Below, in pieces: positions 23,201 through 34,290 of a DNA stretch of 64,000 nucleotides. The stretch comes from Streptomyces zinciresistens K42 (lineage in GTDB: Bacteria; Actinomycetota; Actinomycetes; Streptomycetales; Streptomycetaceae), in NCBI RefSeq assembly GCF_000225525.1, contig NZ_AGBF01000003.1:83028-147027 (forward strand), in the 5' to 3' direction. The notes beneath the pieces were generated by a model, which saw nothing but the letters and a program-made list of their open reading frames with translations, was not told the origin of the DNA and did no database searches. A program made the translations under genes and the position numbers. Positions within the stretch are counted from its first letter, which is position 1; the number at the start of each line of letters is the position of its first letter.

Positions 23201-26200
23201 TCGCCGCACGTGGACTGGTCGGCGGGCGACGTCGAGCTGCTGACCGAGGCGGTGCCCTGGCCGGAGCGGAACCGTCCGCGCAGGGCCGCGGTGTCCGCCT
23301 TCGGCGTGAGCGGCACCAACGCGCACACGATCATCGAGCAGGCGCCGCTCGTCGACGAGCCCGAGGCGCCGCGGGCCGAAGCGGCTCCGGACGCCACCGC
23401 GGCCCCGGTGCCGTGGATCCTCTCCGGCCGGACCGACGCCGCCCTGCGGGGACAGGCCGAGCGGCTGCGGGTCCAACTGGCCACGGCCACCGAAGAGTCC
23501 ATGTCCGCGGTGGACGTCGGCTATTCCCTGGCGACGACCCGGTCCCTCTTCGACCACCGGGCCGCACTCGTCGGCGAGGACCGCGCGGACATGCTGCGTG
23601 GCCTCGACGCCCTCGCGCGGGGCGGGACCGCGCCCGGTGTCGTCCGCGGCGTGGCGGCGCCGGCCGGTAAGACGGCGTTCCTGTTCTCCGGCCAGGGTGC
23701 GCAGCGCCTGGGCATGGGGCGGGAGTTGTACGACACCTTCCCGGTGTTCGCCGACGCGTGGGACGAGGTGTGCGCCCGCCTGGACGTGCTGCTGGACCGC
23801 CCGCTGAAGGACGTGGTGTTCGCGGCGGAGGGCAGTGCGGACGCGGACCTGCTGGACCGGACGGCGTTCACCCAGCCCGCGCTGTTCGCGGTCGAGGTGG
23901 CGTTGTTCCGGCTGCTGGAGCACTGGGGTGTCACCCCGGACGTGCTGATCGGTCATTCGGTGGGCGAGATCACCGCCGCGCATGTGGCGGGGGTGTTCTC
24001 GCTGGAGGACGCGTGCACGCTGGTCGCGGCCCGCGGCCGGCTGATGCAGGCGCTGCCCGGGGGCGGCGCGATGGTCGCCGTCCAGGCGTCCGAGGAGGAG
24101 GTCGCCGCCTCACTCGCCGGTCGTGAGGCCGAGGTGAGCGTCGCCGCGGTCAACGGTCCGGCGGCCGTCGTCATCGCGGGCGACGAGGCCGCCGTGCTGG
24201 AGATCGCCGGACAGTGGGCCGGGCAGGGCCGCAAGACCCGCCGGCTGCGCGTCAGCCACGCCTTCCACTCGCCCCACATGGACGCCATGCTCGGCGACTT
24301 CCGCAAGGTCGTCGAGGAGCTGTCCTTCGCCTCGCCGAGGACCCCCCTCATCTCCAATGTGACCGGTCAGCCGGCCACGGCCGACGACGTGTGCTCCGTG
24401 GAGTACTGGGTCCGCCACGTGCGGGAGGCGGTGCGGTTCGCGGACGGCGTACGGGCGCTCGAAGCGCAGGGCGTATCCCGGTTCGTCGAGGTCGGCCCCG
24501 ACGGCGTGCTCACCGCGATGACGCGCGAGTGCCTGACGGCGGCGGAGACGTCGGCCCCCGTCGTGGTGCCGGTGCTGCGCAAGGACCGGCCCGAGACGCG
24601 GGCGCTGACCACGGCGCTCGCCGAACTCCACGTGAACGGCGTCGCCGTGGACTGGGAGCGGCTCTTCGCCGGACGTGACGCCCGCAAGGTCGGGCTGCCC
24701 ACCTACGCCTTCCAGAGGGAACGCTACTGGCTGGAGGCCCTCACATCGTTCGCCAGCGATGTCACCGCCGTGGGGCTCACCCCGCCCACGCATCCGCTGC
24801 TGGGCGCCGCCGTCGAACTGCCCGACGCGGACGGCTTCCTCTTCACCGGCCGCCTGTCGCCGCAGACGCACCCGTGGCTGGTCGACCACACGGTCCAGGA
24901 CACGATCCTGCTGCCCGGCACCGCCTTCCTCGAACTGGCCCTGCACGTCGCCGACCAGACGGGCTGCGACCGGGTCGAGGAGCTGACCCTCACGGCGCCG
25001 CTCGCGCTGCCCGAACGGGGCGCGGTCCACCTCCAGCTCGCGGTGGGCGGGCCCGACGAGAACGGCGCGCGCTCGCTGAACGTGTACTCCCGGCCGGAAG
25101 ACCCCGGCATGGCGCAGCCGTGGACCCAGCACGCCTCCGGCCTGCTCTCCCGGAGCGGCGCGCCCGACGGGACCGGGCAGGCCGACCTCGCCGTATGGCC
25201 CCCGGCGGGCGCGGAGCGGATCGACACCGAGGACGTCTACGACCGGATGGCCGCCGGCGGCTTCGCCTACGGCCCGGTCTTCCAGGGGCTGCGGTCGGTG
25301 TGGATCCGCGGTGACGAGGTCTTCGCCGAGGTGCGGCTGCCCGAGGAGAACGCCTCGGACGCCGGGCGGTTCGGACTGCACCCGGCCCTTCTGGACGCGG
25401 CGGTCCAGGCCGTCATGTTCGTACCCCAGGAAGAGGCGGGCCTCGCCAGGCTCCCGTTCTCCTGGACCGGAGTGTCGCTGCGGGCCACGGGCGCCTCGGA
25501 ACTGCGGGTGCGTCTCAGCCCGCTCGGGCCCGACTCGATCGACCTCGCGGTGGCCGACACCGGCGGCCGCACCGTGGCCACCGCCGACTCCCTGGTGCTG
25601 CGGCTGGTCGCGGAGGGCCAGATCCAGCCGGCCGGCTCCCCTGCGGCCGGGCACGACTCGCTCTTCCGGCTGGACTGGGCCCCCGTCCCCGTCGGCGCGC
25701 CGGTCCCCGCCTCCGAGGGCACCTGGGCCGTGCTGGGCACCGACGACCTGGGGGTGCGCTCCGGACTGGAGGGCGCGGGTGCCGACGTGGCGGCGTACCC
25801 CGATCTGGCCGCGATGCGCGCGGCGATCGACTCCGGGGCCACGGCGCCCGACGTCGTCATGGTGGCGGGCGCCGCGGAGGCGGTCGGCATCGACGGGGGC
25901 GCGGACCTGGCGGGACGGGTGCGTGACGCCGCCTACCGCGCGCTGGAACTGGTGCGGGCGTGGGTCACCGACGACCGGTTCGGCGACTCCCACCTGGTGT
26001 TCGTGACCCGCGGCGCGATGGGCGCCGGGTCCTCCGACGAGGTGCGCACCCCGGCCGAGGCCGCCGTGTGGGGCCTGCTGCGCTCCGCGCAGACCGAGCA
26101 CCCCGGGAAGTTCCTCCTGGTGGACCTGGACCCGGAGGAGCACGGCGAGGTGTCCTCGGCGCTGCGGGCGGCGCTGACCGCCGAGGAGCCGCAGGTGGCC

Positions 26201-27610
26201 GTGCGCGACGGACGGGTGCTCGCGGCGCGTCTCGCCCGGGTGGCCCCGGCCGGGGACCGGGCCGAGCCGCGCACCACGCCGTTCGACGGCCCGGGAACGG
26301 TGCTGGTCACGGGTGGTACGGGTGGTCTGGGGGCGCTGCTGGCCAGGCATCTGGTGGTGGAGCACGGTGTCGGGCGTCTGGTGCTGACGAGTCGTCGTGG
26401 TGTCGAGGCGCCGGGTGCGGCGGAGTTGGTGGCGGAGCTGGCCGGGCTGGGTGCCGAGGTGCGGGCCGTGGCGTGTGACGTGGCCGACCGGGCGTCGGTG
26501 GAGGGGCTGCTGGCGGGGATCGGTTCGGAGCATCCGCTGTCGGCGGTGGTGCATGCGGCGGGTGTGCTGGACGACGGTGTGGTGGAGTCGCTGACGCCGG
26601 AGCGGGTGGACAGGGTGCTGCGTCCGAAGGTGGACGCGGCACTGCACCTCCACGAGCTGACCCGCGACCTCGACCTCGCCGCCTTCGTGGTGTTCTCCTC
26701 GGCCTCCTCCAACTTCGGCGGCGGCGGCCAGGCCAACTACGCGGCGGCCAACGCCTTCCTGGACGCCCTGGCGCACCAGCGGCGCGCGCTCGGCCTCCCC
26801 GCGGTCTCCCTGGCCTGGGGCATGTGGGAGCAGCGCAGCGAGATGACCGGGGACCTCGGCGAGGCGGACCTCCAGCGCATCGCCCGCGCCGGGCTGAACG
26901 CGCTCGGCTCCGACGAGGGCCTCGCGCTGTTCGACGACGCGCTCGCCACCGACGAGGCCGTCCTCGTGCCGACCCGTGTGGACCTCGCCGCCCTGCGCGT
27001 CCAGGCCCGCACCGGCGACGTGCCCGCTCTGCTGCGCGGCCTGGTGCGCGTCCCCCGGCGCCGGGTCGCGGCGGAGACCGCGCACGCCGGCACCGGGTCG
27101 CTGCGGGACCGCCTGGCCGTTCTCTCCGCGGCCGACCGGTACCGGGCGCTGCTGGACCTGGTGCGAGTGCAGGTGGCGACGGTCCTCGGCCACGGCTCGC
27201 CGGAGGCCGTGGAGCCCGACATGGCCTTCAAGGACATGGGCTTCGACTCCCTGACCACGGTGGAGCTGCGCAACCGGCTCAACGCGGAGACCGGGCTCCG
27301 GCTGTCGGCCGTGCTGGTCTTCGACCACCCGACCCCCACGGCGCTGGTGGACCACCTGGGCGCGGAACTCCTGCCGGACGGCGGCGCGGGCGAGCCCGTG
27401 GTCTTCGCCGAACTCGCCAGGCTGGAGCCCCTGCTCTCCCGCGCGATGGACGACGACGAGACACGCGCCAAGGTCGCCGAACGCCTGCGGGAGCTCCTGG
27501 AGAAGCTGGGCGAGCCCGCCGACGCCACCGCCGAGGTGGCCGAACGCGTCGAATCCTCCTCCAACGACGAGCTGTTCGCCTTCATCGACAACGAACTGGG
27601 CCTCTCGTGA
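17261..27610 (+). CDS. Modular type I PKS, two modules: KS-AT-KR-ACP / KS-AT-DH-KR-ACP
   Basis: The longest frame opens at ATG 17261, but ATG 17276, preceded by GGGTGA and opening [13 protein letters not shown] like other docking segments, may be the true start. Module A: KS 39-467, AT 572-897 with GHSQG and YASH (methylmalonyl), KR 1219-1404 (LDD, B-type), ACP 1502-1574. Module B: KS 1600-2027, AT 2137-2437 with GHSVG and HAFH (malonyl), DH 2510-2787, KR 3010-3190 (LDD, B-type), ACP 3297-3367. The DH motif reads [10 protein letters not shown], with Asp where the consensus has Gly; the second motif [11 protein letters not shown] is intact. A DH with a B-type KR normally gives a trans alkene. 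The C-terminal docking helix ends [14 protein letters not shown]. Forty-two bases separate it from gene 2. Confidence 0.96.
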   Translation: MGDMTMNEEKLLDYLKRVTADLQQTRQRLLEAESADREPIAIVAMSCRFPGGVNSPEDLWRLVANGTDAISEFPMDRGWDIDALYDEDPDRPGTSYTTEGGFLEHADQFDPAFFGISPREALSMDPQQRLLLETSWEAVERAGIDPASLRGSRTGVFVGTNGQDYSMLMLGAAETLEDVEGHSGTGNAASIVSGRISYTMGLEGPALSVDTACSSSLVALHLAVQALRQRECTLALAGGVTVMSTPSAFVQFSRQRGLAADGRCKPFGAAADGTGWGEGVGMLLLERLSDAQRKGHKVLAVVRGSAINQDGASNGLTAPNGISQQRVIRQALTSARLSAAEVDAVEAHGTGTTLGDPIEAQALMATYGQDRPADRPLWLGGIKSNIGHTQAAAGVAGVIKMVMAMREGVLPKTLHADEPSPHIDWTGGAVSLLDRSTPWPDREHPRRAAVSSFGMSGTNVHTILEQAPEAETAEAAESEAADGPVAWIVSGRGAEGLRAQAGRLREFLTERPESSAADVALSLAATRSAFEHRAVVTGTGRDELLQRLEAVAEDTSTATGAVRGRTGDAGRSVFVFPGQGAQWLGMGVGLLESSPVFAESVGECESALSVYVDWSLTDVLRGVEGAPGFDRVDVVQPVLFAVMVSLARLWRSVGVEPDAVMGHSQGEIAAACVAGALSLEDAARVVALRSQAIAAGLAGRGGMVSVGLPVDAARERIAAWGGAISVAAVNGPGSVVVSGDAGALDELVVLLEGEGVRVRRVPVDYASHSVHVEEIRGELLKVLAGIAPRPSQVPFYSTVTGELVDTAGLDAEYWYTNLRQTVELEATTRALLGSGHSTFVEVSPHPVLTLPVQQTVEAADAQAVVVGTLRRDEGGLERFLTSAAEVFVRGVTVDWTALFEGRGARRVELPTYAFRRQRYWPDVSAEMFTNADGSAADAVDARFWEAVEREDLEALVRTLEVDDEEQQSSLMALLPALSSWRRRRHEQNTVDSWRYQVVWKPLASATEAALSGTWLVVIPASHADDALVSATVNGLGTSGADVVRVVLDGSGNDRWAVAERLRGALDEAGIEPSGVAGVFSLLGLDESAHTTFEVVPAGLAALVGLVQGLGDAGVMAPLWCGTRGAVSVGRSDRLVSPVQAMVWGLGRIVGAEYPQRWGGAVDLPETLDRRAVTRLAGVLAGAEGEDQVAVRGSGVFAKRMVRASAAEDAEGRGSWQSRGSVLVTGGTGALGGHAARWLARTGAEHLVLTSRSGMEAEGAAELKAELEGLGARVTVAACDAADREALAAVLDAIPGEFPLTAVVHTAGVLDDGVVDALTVRRAAGVLRPKVDATRNLHELTAGTDLSAFVLFSSGAGTLGGPGQGSYAAGNAYLDALALQRRADGLPATSIAWGAWAGGGLGSGEVGERMDRSGMVGMVPELAISAMQQALELDEAFAVIAEIDWDRFRPEFAGSRPSALFRELPELNRPAAGGTDTGDGDDAISALRREMAELPAAERPKLLLELVRSQAADVLGYAGADEVEPERAFRDLGFDSLTAVELRNRLGVVTGLRLPVTCVFDYPTATVLARYLHTGMSGEQPVTAAAPQRPEALDKPPATDEPLAIIGMSCRFPAGVRSPEELWDLLMAEGDVISAFPEDRGWDIDGLYDPDPEKSGTSYVRAGGFLDEVGHFDPSFFGISPREAMAIDPQQRLLLETSWEAFERAGIDPAALRGSRTGVFVGSNYHDYGSRILSDAEAEGVQGYLGLGSAPSVSSGRISYTFGFEGPAVTVDTACSSSLVALHLACQSLRQGESSVALAGGVTIMATPGTFVEFSAQRVLSFDGRCKAFSAAADGTGWSEGVGMLLVERLSDAQRNGHEVLAVIRGSAINQDGASNGLTAPNGPSQQRLIEQTLAGARLSAAEVDVVEAHGTGTPLGDPIEAQALLATYGQGRPEGQPLLLGAVKSNIGHTQAAAGVAGVIKMVMAMREGVLPKTLHVDEASPHVDWSAGDVELLTEAVPWPERNRPRRAAVSAFGVSGTNAHTIIEQAPLVDEPEAPRAEAAPDATAAPVPWILSGRTDAALRGQAERLRVQLATATEESMSAVDVGYSLATTRSLFDHRAALVGEDRADMLRGLDALARGGTAPGVVRGVAAPAGKTAFLFSGQGAQRLGMGRELYDTFPVFADAWDEVCARLDVLLDRPLKDVVFAAEGSADADLLDRTAFTQPALFAVEVALFRLLEHWGVTPDVLIGHSVGEITAAHVAGVFSLEDACTLVAARGRLMQALPGGGAMVAVQASEEEVAASLAGREAEVSVAAVNGPAAVVIAGDEAAVLEIAGQWAGQGRKTRRLRVSHAFHSPHMDAMLGDFRKVVEELSFASPRTPLISNVTGQPATADDVCSVEYWVRHVREAVRFADGVRALEAQGVSRFVEVGPDGVLTAMTRECLTAAETSAPVVVPVLRKDRPETRALTTALAELHVNGVAVDWERLFAGRDARKVGLPTYAFQRERYWLEALTSFASDVTAVGLTPPTHPLLGAAVELPDADGFLFTGRLSPQTHPWLVDHTVQDTILLPGTAFLELALHVADQTGCDRVEELTLTAPLALPERGAVHLQLAVGGPDENGARSLNVYSRPEDPGMAQPWTQHASGLLSRSGAPDGTGQADLAVWPPAGAERIDTEDVYDRMAAGGFAYGPVFQGLRSVWIRGDEVFAEVRLPEENASDAGRFGLHPALLDAAVQAVMFVPQEEAGLARLPFSWTGVSLRATGASELRVRLSPLGPDSIDLAVADTGGRTVATADSLVLRLVAEGQIQPAGSPAAGHDSLFRLDWAPVPVGAPVPASEGTWAVLGTDDLGVRSGLEGAGADVAAYPDLAAMRAAIDSGATAPDVVMVAGAAEAVGIDGGADLAGRVRDAAYRALELVRAWVTDDRFGDSHLVFVTRGAMGAGSSDEVRTPAEAAVWGLLRSAQTEHPGKFLLVDLDPEEHGEVSSALRAALTAEEPQVAVRDGRVLAARLARVAPAGDRAEPRTTPFDGPGTVLVTGGTGGLGALLARHLVVEHGVGRLVLTSRRGVEAPGAAELVAELAGLGAEVRAVACDVADRASVEGLLAGIGSEHPLSAVVHAAGVLDDGVVESLTPERVDRVLRPKVDAALHLHELTRDLDLAAFVVFSSASSNFGGGGQANYAAANAFLDALAHQRRALGLPAVSLAWGMWEQRSEMTGDLGEADLQRIARAGLNALGSDEGLALFDDALATDEAVLVPTRVDLAALRVQARTGDVPALLRGLVRVPRRRVAAETAHAGTGSLRDRLAVLSAADRYRALLDLVRVQVATVLGHGSPEAVEPDMAFKDMGFDSLTTVELRNRLNAETGLRLSAVLVFDHPTPTALVDHLGAELLPDGGAGEPVVFAELARLEPLLSRAMDDDETRAKVAERLRELLEKLGEPADATAEVAERVESSSNDELFAFIDNELGLS
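18968..19922 (+). repeat. ~955-bp methylmalonyl-AT tract, copy 2
   Basis: This is the partner of 9287-10241. The upstream KS-AT linker of this gene has ordinary GC3-rich codons, and codon style switches at GGCCGTTCGG where the shared tract starts. Downstream the two genes diverge after GAGGTGTTCG. Confidence 0.9.
26283..26686 (+). repeat. 404-bp KR tract, copy 2
   Basis: Identical by eye to 6201-6604. The two KR domains diverge right after GCCGCCTTC, just before the catalytic serine region, so the conserved part covers the NADPH-binding half and the LDD motif but not the Ser-Tyr-Asn residues. Confidence 0.93.
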
Positions 27611-27661
27611 ACCGTTCCCAAGAGCCCGCCGAACCCGACTGGAAGAGAGTGACGGAGAACG

Positions 27662-30600
27662 GTGAGTGAGACAAAGCTCCGCGAATACCTGAACAAGGTC
27701 ACGACCGATCTGCACCGCACCCGTCTGCGCCTGCGGGAAGTGGAGGCGAAGAACCGGGAGCCGATCGCGATCGTCGCGATGAGCTGCCGCTTCCCCGGCG
27801 GGGTCCGTTCCCCGGAGGAGCTGTGGCGCATGGTCGCCGACGGCGCCGACGGGCTCTCGCCGTTCCCGAAGGACCGCGGCTGGCACGAGGAGCTGTACGA
27901 CCCGGACCCCGAGAGCCAGGGCACGAGCTATGTGAACGAGGGCGGGTTCCTGCACGACGCCGCCCTGTTCGACCCCGTGTTCTTCGGTATCTCCCCGCGT
28001 GAGGCGCTGGCGATGGACCCCCAGCAGCGGCTGCTGCTGGAGGCGTCCTGGGAGGTCCTGGAGCGGGCCGGAATCGACCCGCTGTCCGTCAAGGGCACCA
28101 CCGGCGGCGTGTTCATGGGCGCCGCCTACCAGGGCTACGGCTCAGCCGGCCCGGTCGAGGCCGAGGAGGTCGAGGGCCATCTGATGACGGGCCAGACCCC
28201 TGCCGTCACCTCCGGCCGGATCTCCTACGTCCTCGGCCTCGAAGGCCCCGCGGTGACGGTGGACACGGCCTGCTCGTCGTCCCTGGTCACCCTGCACCTG
28301 GCGGCGCAGGCGCTGCGCCAGGGCGAGTGCGACTTCGCCCTGACCGGCGGCATCACCGTGATGGCCGTCCCCGGAACGTTCACCGAGTTCAGCCGCCAGC
28401 GGGGGCTCGCGTCCGACGGCCGCTGCAAGCCCTTCGCCGCGGCCGCGGACGGCACCAACTGGTCCGAGGGGGTCGGTGTGCTGCTCGTGGAGCGGCTGTC
28501 CGACGCCCGCCGCCACGGCCACCCGGTGCTGGCGGTGATGCGCGGCTCCGCGGTCAACCAGGACGGCGCCAGCAACGGCCTCACCGCCCCCAACGGCCCG
28601 TCCCAGCGCAGGGTCGTCCACCAGGCGCTCGACAACGCCGGACTCACCCCGGACGAGATCGACGTGGTGGAGGCGCACGGCACGGGCACCTCCCTGGGCG
28701 ACCCGATCGAGGCGCAGGCGCTGATCGCGTCCTACGGCCAGGACCGGCCGGAGGACCGGCCGCTGTGGCTGGGCTCCGTCAAGTCCAACATCGGCCACGC
28801 GCAGGCGGCGGCGGGTGTCGCGGGAATCATCAAGATGGTGATGGCGATGCGGCACGGCGTCCTGCCGAAGACGCTGCACGTGGACGAGCCGACCCCGCAC
28901 GTGGACTGGTCGGCGGGGGCCGTGGAACTGCTGACCGAGGCCCGGCCCTGGCCGGAGACGGGCCGTCCGCGCCGGGCGGGGATCTCGTCCTTCGCGATCA
29001 GCGGCACCAACGCGCACACCATCATCGAGCAGGCCCCCGAGGCCGAGGAGCAGGAGCAGGCCGATCCCGGGGCCGAGGCACCCGAGCCGGTCGCCTGCCC
29101 GGTCGTGCCGTGGCTGGTCTCCGGCAAGGGCGAGGCCGCGCTGCGCGCCCAGGCCGAGCGGCTGCACGCCCGCCTGACGGAGCACGGCCCGGCCCTGGAC
29201 GGGGACCCCGCGGTCGCGTCGGCGGCGGACGTCGGCTACTCCCTGGCGGTGTCCCGTTCGGCGTTCGAGCACCGCGCGGCGGTGATCGGCGAGGACCGCG
29301 AGAGCCTTCTGCGCGGCCTCCGGGCCCTGGCCCGGGGCGAGATCGCGCCGGGCGTGGTCAGGGGCCAGGCGGCGAAGGGGCGCAGGACCGCGTTCCTGTT
29401 CACCGGCCAGGGTGCGCAGCGTCCGGGCATGGGGCGGGAGTTGTACGAGGCGTTCCCGGTGTTCGCCCAGGCGCTGGACGAGGTGTGCGCGCATCTGGAT
29501 GTGCTGCTGGACCGTCCGCTGAAGGACGTGATGTTCGCGGCGGAGGGCAGTGCGGACGCCGAGCTGCTGGACCGGACGGCGTTCACGCAACCGGCGTTGT
29601 TCGCGGTCGAGGTGGCGTTGTTCCGGCTGCTGGAGCACTGGGGTGTCACCCCGGACGTGCTGATCGGCCATTCGGTGGGCGAGATCACCGCCGCCCACGT
29701 CGCCGGGGTGTTCTCGCTGGAGGACGCGTGCACGCTGATCGCCGCCCGCGGCCGGCTGATGCAGGCGCTGCCCGGGGGCGGCGCGATGGTGGCGGTGCAG
29801 GCGTCCGAGGAGGAGATCGCGCCGTCGCTCGCCGGCCGCGAGGCCGAGGTGAGCGTCGCCGCCGTCAACGGCCCGACCGCCGTGGTCATCGCCGGCGACG
29901 AGCCCGCCGTCCTGGAGATCGCCGCGCAGTGGGCGGAGCGGGGCCGCAAGACCCGCCGCCTGCGCGTCAGCCACGCCTTCCACTCCCCGCACATGGACGC
30001 CATGCTCGACGACTTCCGCAAGGTCGTCACAGGGCTCTCGTTCGCCGCGCCGGCCATCCCCTTCGTCTCCAACCTCACCGGAGCACCTGCCACCGAGGCC
30101 GAGGTCTGCACCGTCGAGTACTGGGTCCGGCATGTGCGCGCGCCCGTGCGCTTCGCGGACGCGGTGCGCGGTGTCGCGGCGCAGGACGTGAACACCTACC
30201 TGGAGGTCGGCCCGGACTCCGTGCTGTCGGCCATGGCCCAGGACTGCCTGACCGAGCGGTCCGAGCGTGCCACGGGCGGCCCGGTGACGGTGCCGGTGCT
30301 GCGCAAGGACCGCCCCGAGGCCCAGGCGTTGACGACGGCCCTGGCCGAACTCCACGTCCACGGCGCCCCGGTCGACTGGCAGCGGGCCCTCTCCGGGCGC
30401 GGCGCCCGGCGGGTGGACCTGCCCACCTACGCCTTCCAGCGCCAGCGCTACTGGCTCGACTCCACGGCGGCCCTCGGCGACGTCGGCTCGGTGGGCCTCG
30501 GACCGGTGTGGCACCCCCTGCTGGGCGCCGTGGTCTCGCTGGCGGGCGGCGGCGGAGTGCTGCTGAGCGGGCGGCTGTCGCTGGCCACCCACGCCTGGCT

Positions 30601-33600
30601 CGCCGACCACGCGGTGCACGGAGTGGCGCTGGTGCCCGGAACGGCCTTCGTGGAGATGGCCGTCCGGGCGGGCGACCAGGTCGGCTGCGGCCGGATCGAG
30701 GAACTGGTGCTGGAGGCGCCCCTGGTGGTGCCCGAGCGCGGCGGCGTCCAGATCCAGGTCGAGGTGGGGGAGCCCGACGCCGCCGGCCACCGCGAGGTGA
30801 GCGTCTACGCGCGGAACGAGTCGCCCGAGGACCGGGCCGACCTCGGGCAGCCGTGGGTGCGGCACGCCCACGGTCTGCTGACCCCGCCCGGCCCGGCGCC
30901 CTCGTTCGACTTCGCCAAGTGGCCGCCGGGCGGCTCCAAGCCGGTCGACGTCTCCGGCGGCTACGAGCACGCGGCCGAGCACGGGCTGCGCTACGGACCC
31001 GCGTTCCAGGGGCTGCGACGCGCCTGGCGGCGCGGCGACGCCGTGTTCGCCGACGTGGAGCTGCCCGAGGACCAGCTCGGCACCGCGAAGTACTTCGGTC
31101 TGCACCCGGCCCTGTTCGACGCGGCCCTCCACGCGATCGGCGCGGGCGGCGCGGCACGCGTGGGCGAGGACACGCCGAGCGCGGGCACGCTGCTGCCGTT
31201 CTCGTGGCGGGGCTTCTCCCTGGACGCCGTCGGCGCGGGCGCACTGCGCGTACGGGTGATACCGGACGGACGGCGGGCGGTGTCGCTGGCGATAGCCGAC
31301 ACCTCGGGCCGACCGGTGGCATCCGTCGACTCCCTCGTCCTGCGGCCCATGCAGGCCGACGCGCTGCGCAACGCGGGCCGCGCGGCAGGTGACGCGCTGT
31401 TCCGCATGGAGTGGACGCCGGAAGCGGCCGAGCCGGCCGAGGGCGTGGCCCCGGGCTGGTCGGCGGTGCTGGGCGACGACCGCCTCGGCGTGGGCGCCGC
31501 CCTGGAGGGGGCGGGCGGCACCGTCGACGTGTACGCGGACCCGGTGGCGCTCGGCGACGCCGTGGCGGCGGGCACGCTCATGCCCGCCATGGTGGTGCTG
31601 CCGGTCGCCTCGGGCGGCCCGGACGTGGTGGACGAGGTGCACACGCGGGTCGCCGAGGTGCTGGAGACCGTCCAGTCCTGGGTGGCGGACGAGCGGTTCG
31701 CGGGGACCCGGCTGGTGCTGGTGACGCGGGGCGCCGTGGACACCGGTGACGGGGTGACGGACCTGGCGGGCGCGGCCGTGTGGGGCCTGGTGCGCTCGGC
31801 GCAGTCGGAGAACCCGGGCCGGGTGGTGCTGGTCGACACCGACGACGTCGAGCGGTCGGCGGCGCTTCTCGCGGGGGTGGTGGCCTTGGGCGAGGAGCAG
31901 GTCGTGGTGCGCTCCGGCGAGGTCCGTGTGCCCCGTCTCGGCCGGTCGCTGCCCTCCGCCGACGCGTCGGAGCCGGAGGTGTTCGGCTCCGGCGCGGTGC
32001 TGGTCACCGGCGGCACCGGGGTGCTGGGCGGCCTGGTGGCCCGGCACCTGGTGGCCCGGCACGGTGTCAGGAAGCTGGTGCTCCTCTCCCGGCGCGGCGA
32101 GGCGGCGGACGGCGCCGCCGGGACACGGGCCGAGTTGGAGGCCGCTGGTGCCGAGGTGCTGATCGAGGCGTGTGACGCCGCCGACCGTCAGGCGCTCGCC
32201 GCGCTGCTGTCGGGACTGCCCGACGGGTTCGGGCCGAGTGCCGTCGTGCACGCGGCCGGGGTGCTCGACGACGGCCTGTTCACCTCGCTGACGCCCGATC
32301 GGGTGAGCGCGGTGCTGCGCGCGAAGGTGGACGCGGCGTGGAACCTGCACGAGCTGACCGCGGGGGCCGACCTGTCGGCGTTCGTCCTGTTCTCCTCGGC
32401 CGCCGGTGTCCTCGGCGCCGCCGGACAGAGCAACTACGCGGCGGCGAACGTTTTCCTGGACGGCCTCGCCTCATGGCGTCGTGCCCGGGGGCTGCCGGGC
32501 GTCTCGCTGGCGTGGGGCCTGTGGGCGCAGGCCAGCGGCATGACCAGGCACCTGGAGCAGGGCGACCTGCGCCGGGTGTCGAGCTCCGGCCTGGTGCCGC
32601 TCTCCTCCGAGGAGGGGCTTGAGCTGTTCGACGCGGGTGTCACCTCCGGGCAGGCGGTGGTGATCCCCACCCGGCTGGACCTGGGCGTGCTGCGGGCCCA
32701 GGGCGCCGCACTGCCCGCGGTGTTCCGTGCCGTCGTCCCGGATTCCCCCGTCCGGCGTGCGGCCGGCCAGGCGAGCACCGAGGCGGGCGACCAGGCCGGC
32801 CGGCTGCGGCGGCAACTGGCCGGGCTGTCGCAGGCCGAGACCGAGGAGGCGCTGCTCGAACTGGTGCGGACCCTCGCCGCCGCAGTGCTCGGCTTCGCCT
32901 CCCCCCATGACGTGGACACCGGCCACGAGTTCATGGAGATGGGCTTCAACTCCCTGACTGCGGTGGAGTTCCGCAACCAGCTCGCCGCGGTCACCGGCCT
33001 CCGGCTGAACACCACGGTGGTCTTCGACTTCCCGAACTCCACCGAGCTGGTGGCCCATCTGCGGCCCCGGATCGCGGCCGAGACGGCGTCCGCTCCCGCC
33101 GGCCGCCGGGCCGAGGAGCCGCCGGCCCCGGTTGCGGCCGCCGTCCGGGCCGCCGCTCCGGCCGGAGCACCCGCGCCCGCGGCCGCGCCCCCGGAGCCGC
33201 AGGCGGACGCGCCCGACACCCTCGGCTCCCTGTTCCGGGAGGCGGCGGCGCAGGGCAAGACGCAGGTCGGCATGGATCTGCTGGTGAACGCCGCGCGGCT
33301 GCGGCCGACCTTCGAGGACCCGGCCGGCTTCGGGGGGAACGATCAGGCCCGTACGGCTCTCCCGGGGCGCCGGACACCTCAAGCTGGTCTGCTTCTCCTC
33401 GTACATGGCGCTGGGCGGCGTCCACCAGTACGCGCAGCTGGCCGCCCCGTTCCGGGGCAGCCGGGACGTCGCGGCCCTTCCCGCCGTGGGGTTCGTCCAG
33501 GGCGAGAGCCTTCCGGCCACCCCCGAGGCGCTGTTCCGCCTGCAGGCGCGGACCGTCGCCGAGTACGCCGACGGCGCCCCCGTCGTCCTCCTCGGCTCGT

Positions 33601-34033
33601 CGGCCGGAGGAATGATCGCCCACTCGGTGGCCGCCGCTCTGGAGAGCCAGGGCGCACCGCCCCGGGGGATCGTCCTGCTGGACACCTACCTGCCGGACAG
33701 TGCGAGCATCGGCCAGTTCGAGGACGCCATGCTGGACGAGATGTACGAGCGGGAGGCCCTCGTCTCCATGGAGGGCGTCCGGATGTCCGCCATGGGGTGG
33801 TATCTGCATCTGTTCGAGGGGTGGAAGCCGCCGGAGAGCGCGGTTCCCAGCCTTCTCGTCCGCGCGGCGCAACCGATGGGAGAGCCGGCGCCGGACGCGT
33901 CGGGCTGGCAGGCGGACTGGCCGGCCGACGCCACCGTGGACGTGCCCGGAACCCACTTCACGATGATGGAGAAGCAGGCCGGCACCACCGCACAGGCCAT
34001 CGAGGACTGGGTGGCCGACCTCTAGCGCCGTGA
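27662..34033 (+). CDS. Terminal PKS module: KS-AT-DH-KR-ACP, frame lost before the thioesterase
   Basis: GTG start with GGAG four bases upstream and an N-terminal docking coiled coil ([13 protein letters not shown]). Domains: KS 33-460, AT 577-867 with GHSVG and HAFH (malonyl), DH 950-1230 with [10 protein letters not shown] and [11 protein letters not shown] 1442-1623 (LDD, B-type), ACP 1733-1805, then an Ala/Pro-rich linker and the short conserved segment that precedes thioesterases. The ACP site reads GFNSL rather than the usual GFDSL; the phosphopantetheine serine is kept. After a run of six G at 33332-33337 the encoded protein turns into Arg/Pro-rich nonsense up to 34033, while the thioesterase sequence runs on in the next frame to 34025. 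Removing one G restores one continuous chain-terminating PKS. The ORF as given is therefore probably not the native protein. Confidence 0.93.
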   Translation: MSETKLREYLNKVTTDLHRTRLRLREVEAKNREPIAIVAMSCRFPGGVRSPEELWRMVADGADGLSPFPKDRGWHEELYDPDPESQGTSYVNEGGFLHDAALFDPVFFGISPREALAMDPQQRLLLEASWEVLERAGIDPLSVKGTTGGVFMGAAYQGYGSAGPVEAEEVEGHLMTGQTPAVTSGRISYVLGLEGPAVTVDTACSSSLVTLHLAAQALRQGECDFALTGGITVMAVPGTFTEFSRQRGLASDGRCKPFAAAADGTNWSEGVGVLLVERLSDARRHGHPVLAVMRGSAVNQDGASNGLTAPNGPSQRRVVHQALDNAGLTPDEIDVVEAHGTGTSLGDPIEAQALIASYGQDRPEDRPLWLGSVKSNIGHAQAAAGVAGIIKMVMAMRHGVLPKTLHVDEPTPHVDWSAGAVELLTEARPWPETGRPRRAGISSFAISGTNAHTIIEQAPEAEEQEQADPGAEAPEPVACPVVPWLVSGKGEAALRAQAERLHARLTEHGPALDGDPAVASAADVGYSLAVSRSAFEHRAAVIGEDRESLLRGLRALARGEIAPGVVRGQAAKGRRTAFLFTGQGAQRPGMGRELYEAFPVFAQALDEVCAHLDVLLDRPLKDVMFAAEGSADAELLDRTAFTQPALFAVEVALFRLLEHWGVTPDVLIGHSVGEITAAHVAGVFSLEDACTLIAARGRLMQALPGGGAMVAVQASEEEIAPSLAGREAEVSVAAVNGPTAVVIAGDEPAVLEIAAQWAERGRKTRRLRVSHAFHSPHMDAMLDDFRKVVTGLSFAAPAIPFVSNLTGAPATEAEVCTVEYWVRHVRAPVRFADAVRGVAAQDVNTYLEVGPDSVLSAMAQDCLTERSERATGGPVTVPVLRKDRPEAQALTTALAELHVHGAPVDWQRALSGRGARRVDLPTYAFQRQRYWLDSTAALGDVGSVGLGPVWHPLLGAVVSLAGGGGVLLSGRLSLATHAWLADHAVHGVALVPGTAFVEMAVRAGDQVGCGRIEELVLEAPLVVPERGGVQIQVEVGEPDAAGHREVSVYARNESPEDRADLGQPWVRHAHGLLTPPGPAPSFDFAKWPPGGSKPVDVSGGYEHAAEHGLRYGPAFQGLRRAWRRGDAVFADVELPEDQLGTAKYFGLHPALFDAALHAIGAGGAARVGEDTPSAGTLLPFSWRGFSLDAVGAGALRVRVIPDGRRAVSLAIADTSGRPVASVDSLVLRPMQADALRNAGRAAGDALFRMEWTPEAAEPAEGVAPGWSAVLGDDRLGVGAALEGAGGTVDVYADPVALGDAVAAGTLMPAMVVLPVASGGPDVVDEVHTRVAEVLETVQSWVADERFAGTRLVLVTRGAVDTGDGVTDLAGAAVWGLVRSAQSENPGRVVLVDTDDVERSAALLAGVVALGEEQVVVRSGEVRVPRLGRSLPSADASEPEVFGSGAVLVTGGTGVLGGLVARHLVARHGVRKLVLLSRRGEAADGAAGTRAELEAAGAEVLIEACDAADRQALAALLSGLPDGFGPSAVVHAAGVLDDGLFTSLTPDRVSAVLRAKVDAAWNLHELTAGADLSAFVLFSSAAGVLGAAGQSNYAAANVFLDGLASWRRARGLPGVSLAWGLWAQASGMTRHLEQGDLRRVSSSGLVPLSSEEGLELFDAGVTSGQAVVIPTRLDLGVLRAQGAALPAVFRAVVPDSPVRRAAGQASTEAGDQAGRLRRQLAGLSQAETEEALLELVRTLAAAVLGFASPHDVDTGHEFMEMGFNSLTAVEFRNQLAAVTGLRLNTTVVFDFPNSTELVAHLRPRIAAETASAPAGRRAEEPPAPVAAAVRAAAPAGAPAPAAAPPEPQADAPDTLGSLFREAAAQGKTQVGMDLLVNAARLRPTFEDPAGFGGNDQARTALPGRRTPQAGLLLLVHGAGRRPPVRAAGRPVPGQPGRRGPSRRGVRPGREPSGHPRGAVPPAGADRRRVRRRRPRRPPRLVGRRNDRPLGGRRSGEPGRTAPGDRPAGHLPAGQCEHRPVRGRHAGRDVRAGGPRLHGGRPDVRHGVVSASVRGVEAAGERGSQPSRPRGATDGRAGAGRVGLAGGLAGRRHRGRARNPLHDDGEAGRHHRTGHRGLGGRPLAP
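33333..34025 (+). pseudogene. Type I thioesterase (TE) domain out of frame with its PKS
   Basis: Read one base out of the PKS frame, this stretch encodes a complete C-terminal [22 protein letters not shown], then GLLG-like [15 protein letters not shown] carrying the GxSxG serine, LLDTY carrying the likely Asp, and GTHFTMMEK carrying the catalytic His, closing with TAG at 34023. Such domains release the finished chain as a macrolactone or acid. No start codon with a ribosome site serves it; the first ATG (33405) lies inside the domain. A single extra G in the homopolymer at 33332-33337 explains the break. It could be a sequencing error, a true inactivating mutation, or a slippage site. Confidence 0.85.
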
Positions 34034-34290
34034 CCGGGAAGGTCCACCGGCTCGCGACGCCCGGCACCCCGCCGCGCCGTCGCCTCACCCAGGCGCGTTC
34101 CGTACGCGGGTGAAGCTCCCCTCGCGGGGCACCGCACCGGACGCCGCGAGCCACCCGGCAGACCTTCCCGGCCACAGCACCAGCGCATCACGCGCCCGCC
34201 CGCGCCCATGGCCCCCGGGCCGGCGCCCACGCCGAAGCCGCGGTCAGCGCGGCACACACGACGCAGCGCATCACACAAGGCAGGAGTTAG

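Noticed and set aside
21620..32350. Other long minus-strand frames antisense to PKS genes 3 and 4
   Set aside because: Same artefact: the frame mirrors repetitive PKS coding sequence and has no motif of its own.
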